Below the pieces are notes generated by a model. It did no database searches, was not told the origin of the DNA, and was given only the letters and a program-made list of their open reading frames with translations. The position numbers and the translations under genes were made by a program. Of a stretch of 9,436 bases of DNA, positions 1-6,598 are shown in pieces; positions within the stretch are counted from its first letter, which is position 1; the number at the start of each line of letters is the position of its first letter. This DNA is from Akkermansiaceae bacterium UBA4145 (lineage in GTDB: Bacteria > Verrucomicrobiota > Verrucomicrobiia > Verrucomicrobiales > Akkermansiaceae). The stretch is from the NCBI GenBank assembly GCA_002380675.1, contig DFWB01000270.1, positions 1 to 9,436 on the forward strand, in the 5' to 3' direction.

Positions 1-261
1 TGGAAGCAGATCTTCCACCGGAATGGACGGAGGGAGTTGTTTAACCTGCAGGAGGATATCGGGGAGACAAGGGATCTCAGTGCGTCGAGAGGTGAAGTCT
101 CTGCTAAGTTGACCGCCCTCATGAAGAGCTACATCGACCGGGGTCGCAGCACGCCCGGTCCTGCAAAGAAAAACGAATTTGATCTCGAGCTCTGGGATGA
201 CCTGGGGACGGAAAAAGAGGATCGAAGACGGAAGCGGAAGAAGAGTATTAAGAAGAATTAA
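1..261 (+). CDS. Sulfatase, C-terminal fragment (5' end outside window)
   Basis: The reading frame is open from base 1 to a TAA at 259-261, giving the last 86 residues of a protein that starts outside the window. The visible part begins W-K-Q-I-F and continues E-L-F-N-L-Q-E-D-I-G-E-T-R-D-L, the usual C-terminal signature of S1-type sulfatases (the region after the catalytic domain, often called DUF4976). It is followed by a helix and an R-S-T-P-G turn. The catalytic cysteine and metal ligands are not visible, so activity cannot be judged. The tail is unusual: after an acidic stretch (D-L-E-L-W-D-D) it ends in about 15 mostly Arg and Lys residues. The next sulfatase starts 13 bases downstream on the same strand, so the two are probably co-transcribed. 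By family this would be an exported hydrolase of sulfate esters. The substrate cannot be read from the sequence. Confidence 0.85.
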   Translation, partial: WKQIFHRNGRRELFNLQEDIGETRDLSASRGEVSAKLTALMKSYIDRGRSTPGPAKKNEFDLELWDDLGTEKEDRRRKRKKSIKKN

Positions 262-274
262 CCTGTTTCAACTA

Positions 275-1867
275 ATGACATATTTAAGTATTTCTCGTCC
301 TCCGGGTCTCTTTCTCATGCTGGCAGGGTGCCTTTTTCTTCTGCCATGCTCCGCAGCTGAGAAGCGGCCCAACATCCTGTTTATCATCGCCGATGACCAA
401 TCTCCTTTTGACCTGAAGATCTACAATTCGGAGTCGCCTCTGGAAACGCCGAACCTTGATGCTCTGGCGTCCGGGGGTATGGTTTTCGACGGAGCCCACC
501 ACATGGGAGCGTGGGTGGGTGGGGTTTGCACGCCCTCCCGTCACATGGTGATGTCGGGTCGTACAGTCTGGCACATTCCGGACCGATTGAACCGGGTCAT
601 GAATCCCCACGCCTCCAATCCGGCAATGGTTCCCCCTGACCTCGCCATGCAGACGATCCCGGCGGTCTTCAACCGGGCTGGTTATGACACCATGCGGACC
701 TGCAAACGGGGTAACAGTTATGACAAGGCTAACGCGCTGTTCAAGGTCTGTCATGATGCGACCAAGAGGGGAGGTACGGATGAGAGCGGAAGCGCCTGGC
801 ATGCGGCTCAGGTCCTCAATTACCTGTCCGGGAGGGAATCGGAAAAGGACACGGCCCCGTTCCTGATCTACTTCGGGTTCTCTCACCCACACGATGTGCG
901 GGATGGAAAACCGGAATTGCTGGCCAAGTATGGGGCGGTGAATCACACGGATCCGGGATCTCCTCCACCCGCGAATACGAAGCAGCCTCCACTTCCCGTA
1001 GGATACCTGCCGCAGCACCCCTTCGATAATACTCACATGACCGTTCGCGATGAGGTTGCCGTTCCCGGGGTCTGGGAGAGGAGGGATGAGCGAACTATCC
1101 GTAATGAACTGGGGAGAGAGTTTGCCTGCAGCGAGAATATCGATATCCAGATTGGCCGCGTTCTCCGCAAGCTTGAGGAGATGGGAGAACTGGAGAATAC
1201 CTACATCTTTTATACCGCAGATCATGGAATGGCGATCGGTCGGCATGGACTGCAGGGGAAACAGAACCTCTACGAGCACACCTGGCGGATCCCTTTCATC
1301 GTCAAGGGTCCGGGGATCCGGGCAGGCTCCCGGGTGCCTGGTAATATCTACCTCCTCGACGTTCTCGCGACCCTCTGTGACCTCTCTGGTATCGAGGCAC
1401 CGAAGACCAGTGAGGGGAAAAGCTTCAAGCCTGTATTGCTCGGGGAGAAGCAATCGGTCCGTGAGGTGCTCTACGGGGTCTATTGTGGTGGGGCCCGTCC
1501 GGGCATGCGGTGCGTGAAGAAAGGGGGCTGGAAGCTGATCAAGTATCAGTCTGACAAGGGGAAGATACGGAAAACCCAGCTCTTTAATCTCGCGCGGAAT
1601 CCTCACGAGCTCATCAGCCAGCATCGCGAACAGGCAGTAATTGACCTTACTGGTCACAAGCCGGGGCCGCACCAGCGCAACCTCGCGGATGATCCGGGAT
1701 ACGCCGGGAAGCTGGATGAAATGGAGACACTCCTTCTGGCAGAGATGCGCCGGCTCGATGATCCCTACCGGCTCTGGAATCAGCCTGATGACGGGTTGCC
1801 TGTCCCGGAATACATGGAAAAAATTAAACGCCCGAAGAAGCAACGATCACCTCGGGCCGGGTCCTGA
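275..1867 (+). CDS. Exported S1-type (formylglycine) sulfatase
   Basis: This 530-residue protein is a complete type I sulfatase, hydrolysing sulfate esters with a formylglycine made from cysteine. Metal-binding aspartates lie in I-I-A-D-D (D40, D41). The modification motif C-T-P-S-R begins at C85 and is followed by M-S-G-R. The second metal-site segment Y-T-A-D-H-G (D316, H317) precedes a G-K-Q-N-L-Y-E-H region, where a catalytic Lys is expected. A C-terminal DUF4976-like part contains Q-L-F-N-L-A-R-N-P-H-E. The ATG at 275 was preferred over an in-frame ATG at 179 because 179 lies inside the upstream sulfatase gene, while 275 gives a signal peptide with probable signal peptidase I cleavage after C-S-A (residue 27). 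An L-A-G-C lipobox-like string at 16-19 sits inside the hydrophobic core, so lipidation is less likely. No Shine-Dalgarno sequence is obvious. It probably forms an operon with the sulfatase before it. The substrate is unknown; a sulfated polysaccharide is the usual inference. Confidence 0.93.
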   Translation: MTYLSISRPPGLFLMLAGCLFLLPCSAAEKRPNILFIIADDQSPFDLKIYNSESPLETPNLDALASGGMVFDGAHHMGAWVGGVCTPSRHMVMSGRTVWHIPDRLNRVMNPHASNPAMVPPDLAMQTIPAVFNRAGYDTMRTCKRGNSYDKANALFKVCHDATKRGGTDESGSAWHAAQVLNYLSGRESEKDTAPFLIYFGFSHPHDVRDGKPELLAKYGAVNHTDPGSPPPANTKQPPLPVGYLPQHPFDNTHMTVRDEVAVPGVWERRDERTIRNELGREFACSENIDIQIGRVLRKLEEMGELENTYIFYTADHGMAIGRHGLQGKQNLYEHTWRIPFIVKGPGIRAGSRVPGNIYLLDVLATLCDLSGIEAPKTSEGKSFKPVLLGEKQSVREVLYGVYCGGARPGMRCVKKGGWKLIKYQSDKGKIRKTQLFNLARNPHELISQHREQAVIDLTGHKPGPHQRNLADDPGYAGKLDEMETLLLAEMRRLDDPYRLWNQPDDGLPVPEYMEKIKRPKKQRSPRAGS

Positions 1868-1892
1868 ACCGATGGCTCGACAGGGGGGCTTG

Positions 1893-3329
1893 TCAGGCCA
1901 GAATCTCGTTGATCACTTTTCCGGCCACATCGGTGAGGCGGAAATCGCGGCCATTGAAGAAATAGGTAAGACGCTCGTGATCGATGCCGAGGAGGTGAAG
2001 GATGGTAGCATGCAGGTCATTGACGTTGACCCGGTTTTCCACTGCTTTGTAGCCGAATTCGTCACTGGCTCCGTAGTGGGCCCCTCCCTTGATGCCTCCT
2101 CCGGCCATCCACATGGTGAAGGCGTTGGGATTATGGTCTCTTCCCTTGCCGCTCTGCGCGTCGGAGGTGCGCCCGAATTCCCCTCCCCAGACCACGAGAG
2201 TATCCTCGAGCATTCCCCGGGACTTGAGGTCGGAAAGAAGGGCGCCGATTGGCTGGTCGACGCTCTTAGCGGCGATTCGGTGATTGGCCCCAATATCGTT
2301 GTGACCGTCCCATGGAACGTCGGCTACTCCTCCTCCGCCGCCGTTGGTGCCTGCGTAGAGCTGCACGAAACGGACCCCTCTCTCGATAAGCCTCCGAGCC
2401 ATGATGCACTGACGCCCAACGAGCTGGGTCTCCTTTTGGTCGAGTCCGTAGGCCTGTTGAGTGGCTTTTGATTCCTTTTCGACGTCCATGGCTTCCGGGG
2501 CGGCGGTCTGCATTCGGTAGGCGAGTTCGAAGGACTCAATCCGAGCAGCGAGATCCCGTTCCAGAGATCGGGGCTCTCCGTGAGCCCGGTTCATCGACCT
2601 GAGGATATCGAGCTGGGCACGCTGGTGCTGGTCGCTCATGTTCTTTCGTCGTGCGAGGTTGCCTATGGGATTAGTTCCGTTAATGGCAGTAGGCTGAAAC
2701 TTCTTTGGCAGGAAGCCGGGGGCCCAGATAGGTTTTCCACCGCGCGGCATGGCACCGTGCAGGACAACGAACCCGGGAAGGTTCTGGTTTTCGCTGCCGA
2801 GGCCGTAGGTCACCCATGAGCCCATTGCGGGGCGTCCCTGCAGGAACATCCCGGAATTCATTTCCAGCATGGCCGGGGTGTGGTTGTTGGACTGCGAGTA
2901 GCAGGAATAGAGGAAAGCCATGTCATCCACATGTTGCGCCATGCTCGGGAAAATCTCGGAGACCCAGGTCCCGGACTCTCCGTGTTGCTTCCATGAAAAA
3001 GGGGAAGCGAGAATCTTACCATCGGTGGTAAAAAATCCGGTCTTGGGATCCGCCCCGATGAGTTTTTCCCCGTTGCGCTTCTGGAGCTCCGGTTTGTAGT
3101 CGAAGGTATCTACCTGAGAGGGGCTGCCTGGCATAAAGAGCCATATCACGGACTTGGCCTTCGGGGCGAAGTGTGGCCCGGGAACTGCCAGAGGCGCCCC
3201 GGATTCGATAGCGGTCTGCCCCAACAGGCCCTCCTCGCTGAGCAGCTTGGTAAGGGCAAGGGAGCCGCAACCGAGGCCAGCCTTCTGAAGGAAATTGCGG
3301 CGGGAATTATAGAAGGGAAAATTACTCAT
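1893..3329 (-). CDS. DUF1501 family protein with twin-arginine signal
   Basis: This 478-residue protein belongs to the DUF1501 family, distantly related to the alkaline phosphatase/sulfatase superfamily. Its biochemical role is not established. The N-terminus carries a twin-arginine motif, S-R-R-N-F-L-Q with R10 and R11, then a short hydrophobic run, so folded export by Tat is expected. Family motifs are W-L-F-M-P-G-S-P-S-Q-V-D-T-F-D near the start of the mature protein, W-D-G-H-N-D in the middle, and V-V-W-G-G-E-F-G-R-T followed by G-R-D-H-N-P towards the C-terminus. These His and Asp residues are the likely metal ligands. The start is the ATG at 3329, one base after the TGA of the upstream PSD1 gene (TGA-T-ATG). 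An in-frame TTG at 3341 would overlap that gene and add only four residues. The gene converges on the sulfatase across 25 bases in which no clear terminator is seen. Pairing with a PSD1 protein is typical of Planctomycetota and Verrucomicrobiota. Confidence 0.93.
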   Translation of the reverse strand: MSNFPFYNSRRNFLQKAGLGCGSLALTKLLSEEGLLGQTAIESGAPLAVPGPHFAPKAKSVIWLFMPGSPSQVDTFDYKPELQKRNGEKLIGADPKTGFFTTDGKILASPFSWKQHGESGTWVSEIFPSMAQHVDDMAFLYSCYSQSNNHTPAMLEMNSGMFLQGRPAMGSWVTYGLGSENQNLPGFVVLHGAMPRGGKPIWAPGFLPKKFQPTAINGTNPIGNLARRKNMSDQHQRAQLDILRSMNRAHGEPRSLERDLAARIESFELAYRMQTAAPEAMDVEKESKATQQAYGLDQKETQLVGRQCIMARRLIERGVRFVQLYAGTNGGGGGVADVPWDGHNDIGANHRIAAKSVDQPIGALLSDLKSRGMLEDTLVVWGGEFGRTSDAQSGKGRDHNPNAFTMWMAGGGIKGGAHYGASDEFGYKAVENRVNVNDLHATILHLLGIDHERLTYFFNGRDFRLTDVAGKVINEILA

Positions 3330-3333
3330 ATCA
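3327..3333 (-). promoter_or_regulatory. Stop-start junction TGA-T-ATG
   Basis: The stop of the PSD1 gene (3333-3331) and the start of the DUF1501 gene (3329-3327) are separated by one base on the minus strand. This points to translational coupling and supports the ATG at 3329 as the DUF1501 start. No separate ribosome binding site stands out. Confidence 0.6.
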
Positions 3334-5922
3334 GTCGACAAAGATAAATTCGTTGAGGCAGATCACGGTCTGGCAGAAGTCGGCAATTGCCATTCTCATA
3401 GCCTCGTCCGTATTGCCATAGGACTCAGCCTGTCCTTTGATGAAGGAGCTCATTTGCTGCTCCTCGACGGTTGAAGGAGGTCGGGATAGTGCATGGGAAT
3501 AGGCCCTGTGGATGACCTCGGGGATTGCGACGCTCTCATCCGGGCGGATACGAAGGGCAAACTTTTCAGCAAGTTCCCGAACGTAGGGAGAATTCATCAT
3601 GGCGAGAGCTTGGGGTGGGACGGTGGTGGCAATGCGCTGCCCGATACCCTGCATGGCATCAGGAGCGTCGAAGAGCTGAAGGATGGGGATCAGGTTACTC
3701 CTCTTCACGGTGAGATAAATACTTCTTCGGGTGTGCCGCTGATCGACCGTCCCCTTATCGAACATTCTTTTGTCCAGTGTTCCGCTGACCGCCAGAAGTG
3801 AATCGCGAATGACTTCCGCCTCGAGGCGTGTGGCTCCCCGCCTCCACCAGAGCTTGTTCTCCGGGTCCACTTTCATCGCCACCTGATTGGAGTTTCCCTG
3901 CTGGCGGTAGACAGCGCTCATCATGATCATTTTGTGCAGGGGCTTAAGCCTCCATTCGTTCCTGATGAGTTCTCCGGCGAGGTAGTCGAGGAGAGCGGGA
4001 TGAGTTGGGGGTGTGCCCTGTGCGCCGAAGTCACTTGGAGTCCTCACGATGCCGAGTCCGAGATGATGCTGCCAGAGGCGGTTTACGATGACTCGCGCCA
4101 GCAGGTGTCCGGCACCCTTTTGCTCGTCCGTCATCCAATGGGCGAGAGCGACCCGGGGTGGACGGCTCTCAGTCTCTTTGAGCCAGTAGTCCTCGGTGGT
4201 ATCTTCGGACTGCAGGACACGGAGGAACGCCGGGGTGGCCAGTTCCATTTTCGAGTTCGATTCCCCGCGTTCGAGAAAGTAGACCTTACGAGTATCGGCT
4301 CCGAAGTTGTAGGTCGCTCCACCTTTTCGGGCGGCATAAATATTGATCAGGGCGGGTTTGGGAGCTTTCTTGGCGTGTTCATCAACGGCGTGGTTCAGCT
4401 TGCTCCAATCTGGATCCCGCGGAGCATACCACTTCAGCACTTCCAGTGTCTGTGTTTCATTCCGGGCTTCTTTCGCGAGAGTAAGAATGGTGTTGATCTT
4501 CTCCGGCACCTCGGGAGAGGTGCTGAAGTAGAATCCCGATCCGCCACCTCCATTGATGATTTTTACCAGCAGCTGATTGGATCCAGCCTTGAGCTCGAGG
4601 GTGAGTTTATCCTGATCTTTGGCGACTCCGCCCTGAGTTTCCTTTGCGAGTATGGACTCGCCATTCAACCACACCTTGATGGCATCGTCTCTGCCGAATG
4701 AGACAGGAAGGGATCGTGCCGAAGAGACTTCGATGGTGCGGAACAGGTAATTTGCGCTGTTGTCGCCCGTGAGAGTGTTGTGGATGGCTCCGTCCTTCCA
4801 TTCGGGGCGGGCCACCCACTTCCGATCTTCATAGACTTCGGAGAGGTTGACGCTGTTCTCCGGGGGAAAGGCTTCGTGGTAGGCCTTTTTAAAATCCGAG
4901 GCTCCAAAGGGGCCAATGTGGCTCCAAGGGCTGAGAGTCTCGGGTTCCACAGGTTCCTCACGGGTTGCAAGCCAGTCAGTCAGCCGGGAGGGAAGAACCT
5001 CCTGCTCGAACTTCGTCCGGGAGGCAACTAGCTTTTCGTGGGCTGCATCGAACTTCTGCTTTTCCTCCCGTGTTCTGACCGGGTTCGGGTCGTGGGCATG
5101 ATTCTGAAAACCCGTCTCGGAAAAACAGGAGACCAACCGGTAGTAGTCACTGATGGGAACAGGGTCATACTTGTGGTCGTGACATCGAGCACAGCCGATG
5201 GTCAGACCAAGCATCGAGGTGCCCATGGTATGGACGATATCATCGAGTTGCTCGTAGCGACTCCGCTCTCTCTCTTTCTGAGTCTGCTGGGATGTGAAAG
5301 GGCCAGCTGCGAGGAATCCTGTGGCAGCCTGCGCCATATAGCTTTCCGGTTCGATCTGATCACCCGCAATTTGCAGCCGAACGAAGCGGTCATAAGGCAT
5401 GTCTTCGTTCAGAGCCTTGATGACAAAGTCGCGGAAGTGGTAGGCCTCTCCGCGGTCTTTGTCGAAGGCGTAGCCGTTGCTCTCAGCGAAGCGTGCGAGA
5501 TCTAACCAATGCCGTGCCCAGCGCTCACCGTAATGAGGTCCGTCGAGCAGTCGGTCGACGAGTTTTTCATAGGCTTCTGGGGACTCATCGTTGAGGTAGG
5601 CCTCAATCTCAGAGGGCTCTGGCGGCAGACCCCACAGGCCAAACATGGCCCGGCGGAGCAACGTTTGCCTGGAAGCCTCAGGGTTTGGGCGCAGCGCACT
5701 CTTTTCGAGTTCTGCTAGAATGAAAAGATCGATGAGTGTACGCCCCCACGACTCATCTTTCACTTTAGGCAGGCTGACCGACTTCAGGGGCCGGAAAGAC
5801 CAGAACTCGCGTCCTTGCGCCAGATTGATTCCGGTGGATCGATCTGTTTCCTCCTCGGCGCTCGAGACCCCCATGAGGGTTGAGCAAGCCAGAGAGAGAA
5901 TTACGACGAGGAATCGGTTCAT
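3331..5922 (-). CDS. PSD1 protein (DUF1549 + DUF1553) with internal sugar-binding-like domain
   Basis: This 863-residue protein starts at the ATG at 5922, which gives a clean signal peptide (charged M-N-R-F, hydrophobic core, likely cleavage after V-S-S-A at residue 22). Its order is: DUF1549 at roughly 57-262; a beta-rich insert at about 332-468 with G-R-D-D-A-I-K-V-W-L-N-G and L-E-L-K-A-G-S-N-Q-L-L-V-K-I, a pattern of PA14/galactose-binding-like modules; then DUF1553 at about 588-840 with N-R-L-W-Q-H-H-L-G and P-T-H-P-A-L-L-D-Y-L. DUF1549 holds C-A-R-C-H (C244, C247, H248), a CxxCH string of the c-type haem kind that is conserved in this family. The separate N-terminal cytochrome domain (PSCyt1) of many relatives is absent. 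The family has no proven reaction; sugar-linked surface or redox roles have been proposed. It leads an operon with DUF1501. In-frame sequence continues up to an ATG at 6018, which would put a second hydrophobic stretch before the signal peptide; this seems less likely. Confidence 0.92.
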   Translation of the reverse strand: MNRFLVVILSLACSTLMGVSSAEEETDRSTGINLAQGREFWSFRPLKSVSLPKVKDESWGRTLIDLFILAELEKSALRPNPEASRQTLLRRAMFGLWGLPPEPSEIEAYLNDESPEAYEKLVDRLLDGPHYGERWARHWLDLARFAESNGYAFDKDRGEAYHFRDFVIKALNEDMPYDRFVRLQIAGDQIEPESYMAQAATGFLAAGPFTSQQTQKERERSRYEQLDDIVHTMGTSMLGLTIGCARCHDHKYDPVPISDYYRLVSCFSETGFQNHAHDPNPVRTREEKQKFDAAHEKLVASRTKFEQEVLPSRLTDWLATREEPVEPETLSPWSHIGPFGASDFKKAYHEAFPPENSVNLSEVYEDRKWVARPEWKDGAIHNTLTGDNSANYLFRTIEVSSARSLPVSFGRDDAIKVWLNGESILAKETQGGVAKDQDKLTLELKAGSNQLLVKIINGGGGSGFYFSTSPEVPEKINTILTLAKEARNETQTLEVLKWYAPRDPDWSKLNHAVDEHAKKAPKPALINIYAARKGGATYNFGADTRKVYFLERGESNSKMELATPAFLRVLQSEDTTEDYWLKETESRPPRVALAHWMTDEQKGAGHLLARVIVNRLWQHHLGLGIVRTPSDFGAQGTPPTHPALLDYLAGELIRNEWRLKPLHKMIMMSAVYRQQGNSNQVAMKVDPENKLWWRRGATRLEAEVIRDSLLAVSGTLDKRMFDKGTVDQRHTRRSIYLTVKRSNLIPILQLFDAPDAMQGIGQRIATTVPPQALAMMNSPYVRELAEKFALRIRPDESVAIPEVIHRAYSHALSRPPSTVEEQQMSSFIKGQAESYGNTDEAMRMAIADFCQTVICLNEFIFVD

Positions 5923-6151
5923 ATCTGAAAGTATGGTAAGAATTATCAAGGAGAGCGCAAACGGGATCTTCCCCTGCGAAGGTAGGACGAGGGAAGGGCT
6001 TTCGTAGGCGTATTTCATAATTCTGGAACTGCGGCATCTGGCACTATGTCACTTTTCGTTGCGCTGCTGTCTTGCTTCCGGAAGAGCCTTAGTGCAGGGT
6101 TTTTCCAGCATTCAGAGTGGTTCCTCAGCCGTAAGGTGGAGAAATCCGGCA

Positions 6152-6174
6152 ACCTGTCGCGGAGACGACAAGGT
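6152..6174. repeat. Short inverted repeat with one bulge
   Basis: The arms acctgtcg (6152-6159) and cgacaaggt (6166-6174) are complementary apart from one extra base in the right arm, around a six-base loop. The hairpin would form on either strand. It lies five bases from the palindrome at 6179. Confidence 0.5.
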
Positions 6175-6178
6175 GCCT

Positions 6179-6192
6179 GTGCCAGCTGGCAC
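6179..6192. repeat. Perfect 14-bp palindrome gtgccagctggcac
   Basis: The sequence equals its own reverse complement over 14 bases with no spacer. Uninterrupted palindromes of this length in intergenic DNA are often binding sites for dimeric regulators. Its position between two divergent genes fits an operator, but no regulator gene is visible in the window to pair it with. Confidence 0.45.
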
Positions 6193-6204
6193 GATGCGCG
6201 GCCT

Positions 6205-6265
6205 CGAAAGGGCTGAACGAAGGTCTCCCATTTCTGCTTTCAGAGGTGTTCGTTCAGCCCTTTCG
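6205..6265. repeat. 17-bp perfect inverted repeat, 27-base spacer
   Basis: The left arm cgaaagggctgaacgaa (6205-6221) is exactly complementary to the right arm ttcgttcagccctttcg (6249-6265). Beyond the arms, G/C-rich flanks (gcggcct and gaccgcg) are partly complementary. No T-run follows on either strand, so it is not a classical intrinsic terminator. It could be a regulator site, a structured RNA, or the remains of a small mobile element; the sequence does not decide. Confidence 0.6.
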
Positions 6266-6308
6266 GACCGCGAGTCCGGGTGCTTCTCCTCCACGAAGAA
6301 TCAGAATC

Positions 6309-6542
6309 ATGAGCTACTCAAACATCAGGCCAGCAATGCACCTCGTAAGCAGGGAAAGGGAATCACATCCGAACCATCATCTTACCAATAACAATGGGAC
6401 TTGGTGGTGCCAGATCACCGTCCATCAGGGGCTCTTTTCGCGCCGTCTTCGGTTCTCGCTAGGAACGGGTGATCTAGAGCGAGCCCGTTTACTCCGGGAC
6501 AGGGTCTTTGACAATCTTAGCGCTGGGCCCCAGGCAGCCTAG
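6309..6542 (+). CDS. Small protein like the N-terminal arm-binding segment of tyrosine recombinases
   Basis: This ORF encodes 77 residues from an ATG at 6309; an in-frame GTG at 6246 would extend it back across the right arm of the inverted repeat, so 6309 is preferred. Residues from about 28 on read N-N-G-T-W-W-C-Q-I-T-V-H, then S-R-R-L-R-F-S-L-G-T-G-D-L-E-R-A-R-L-L-R-D. This is the strand-strand-strand-helix pattern (G-x-W-Y, R-R-x-x-S-L-x-T-x-D-x-x-x-A-x-x-x-R-D) at the N-terminus of phage-type integrases, which contacts arm-type DNA sites. The catalytic domain with its Arg, His and Tyr is missing: a stop follows soon after, and the photolyase-like gene converges from 6599 with 56 bases between. 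It may be a stand-alone DNA-binding protein or a decayed integrase. No strong ribosome binding site is seen, so the gene itself is plausible rather than certain. Confidence 0.5.
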   Translation: MSYSNIRPAMHLVSRERESHPNHHLTNNNGTWWCQITVHQGLFSRRLRFSLGTGDLERARLLRDRVFDNLSAGPQAA

Positions 6543-6598
6543 GGAAGCTCTGCTTTGCGCCGTGACATATGGCGAGAACATCGCGGGTTCTGAACACG

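Larger units (their letters stand above)
5923..6308. other. 386-base intergenic region between divergent genes
   Basis: This stretch separates the leftward PSD1 gene from the rightward small ORF at 6309, so it should hold promoters for both, but no convincing -35/-10 pair was found. Bases 5923-6018 are also open in the PSD1 frame. The notable content is three inverted repeats packed into 6152-6265, listed separately. The ORFs that cross this region (for example 6059-6391 on plus and 6112-6294 on minus) have no recognisable protein features and overlap the repeats. Confidence 0.5.

Noticed and set aside
179..274. Earlier in-frame start for the sulfatase at 179
   Set aside because: It would lie inside the upstream sulfatase gene and put a long basic stretch before the signal peptide; the ATG at 275 fits better.
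284..1843. Long open frame of 519 codons on the minus strand opposite the sulfatase
   Set aside because: It is antisense to a clear sulfatase with intact motifs, and its translation shows no domain; long antisense frames are common in GC-rich coding DNA.
1641..2471. Plus-strand frame of 276 codons spanning the sulfatase end and running opposite DUF1501
   Set aside because: It overlaps two well-supported genes in other frames and has no protein signature.
3934..4701. Plus-strand frame of 255 codons opposite the PSD1 gene
   Set aside because: It is fully antisense to the DUF1553 and internal beta-domain coding sequence, with no recognisable motif.
5923..6018. Earlier in-frame start for the PSD1 protein at 6018
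   Set aside because: The added 32 residues precede a complete signal peptide starting at 5922; kept only as a less likely alternative.
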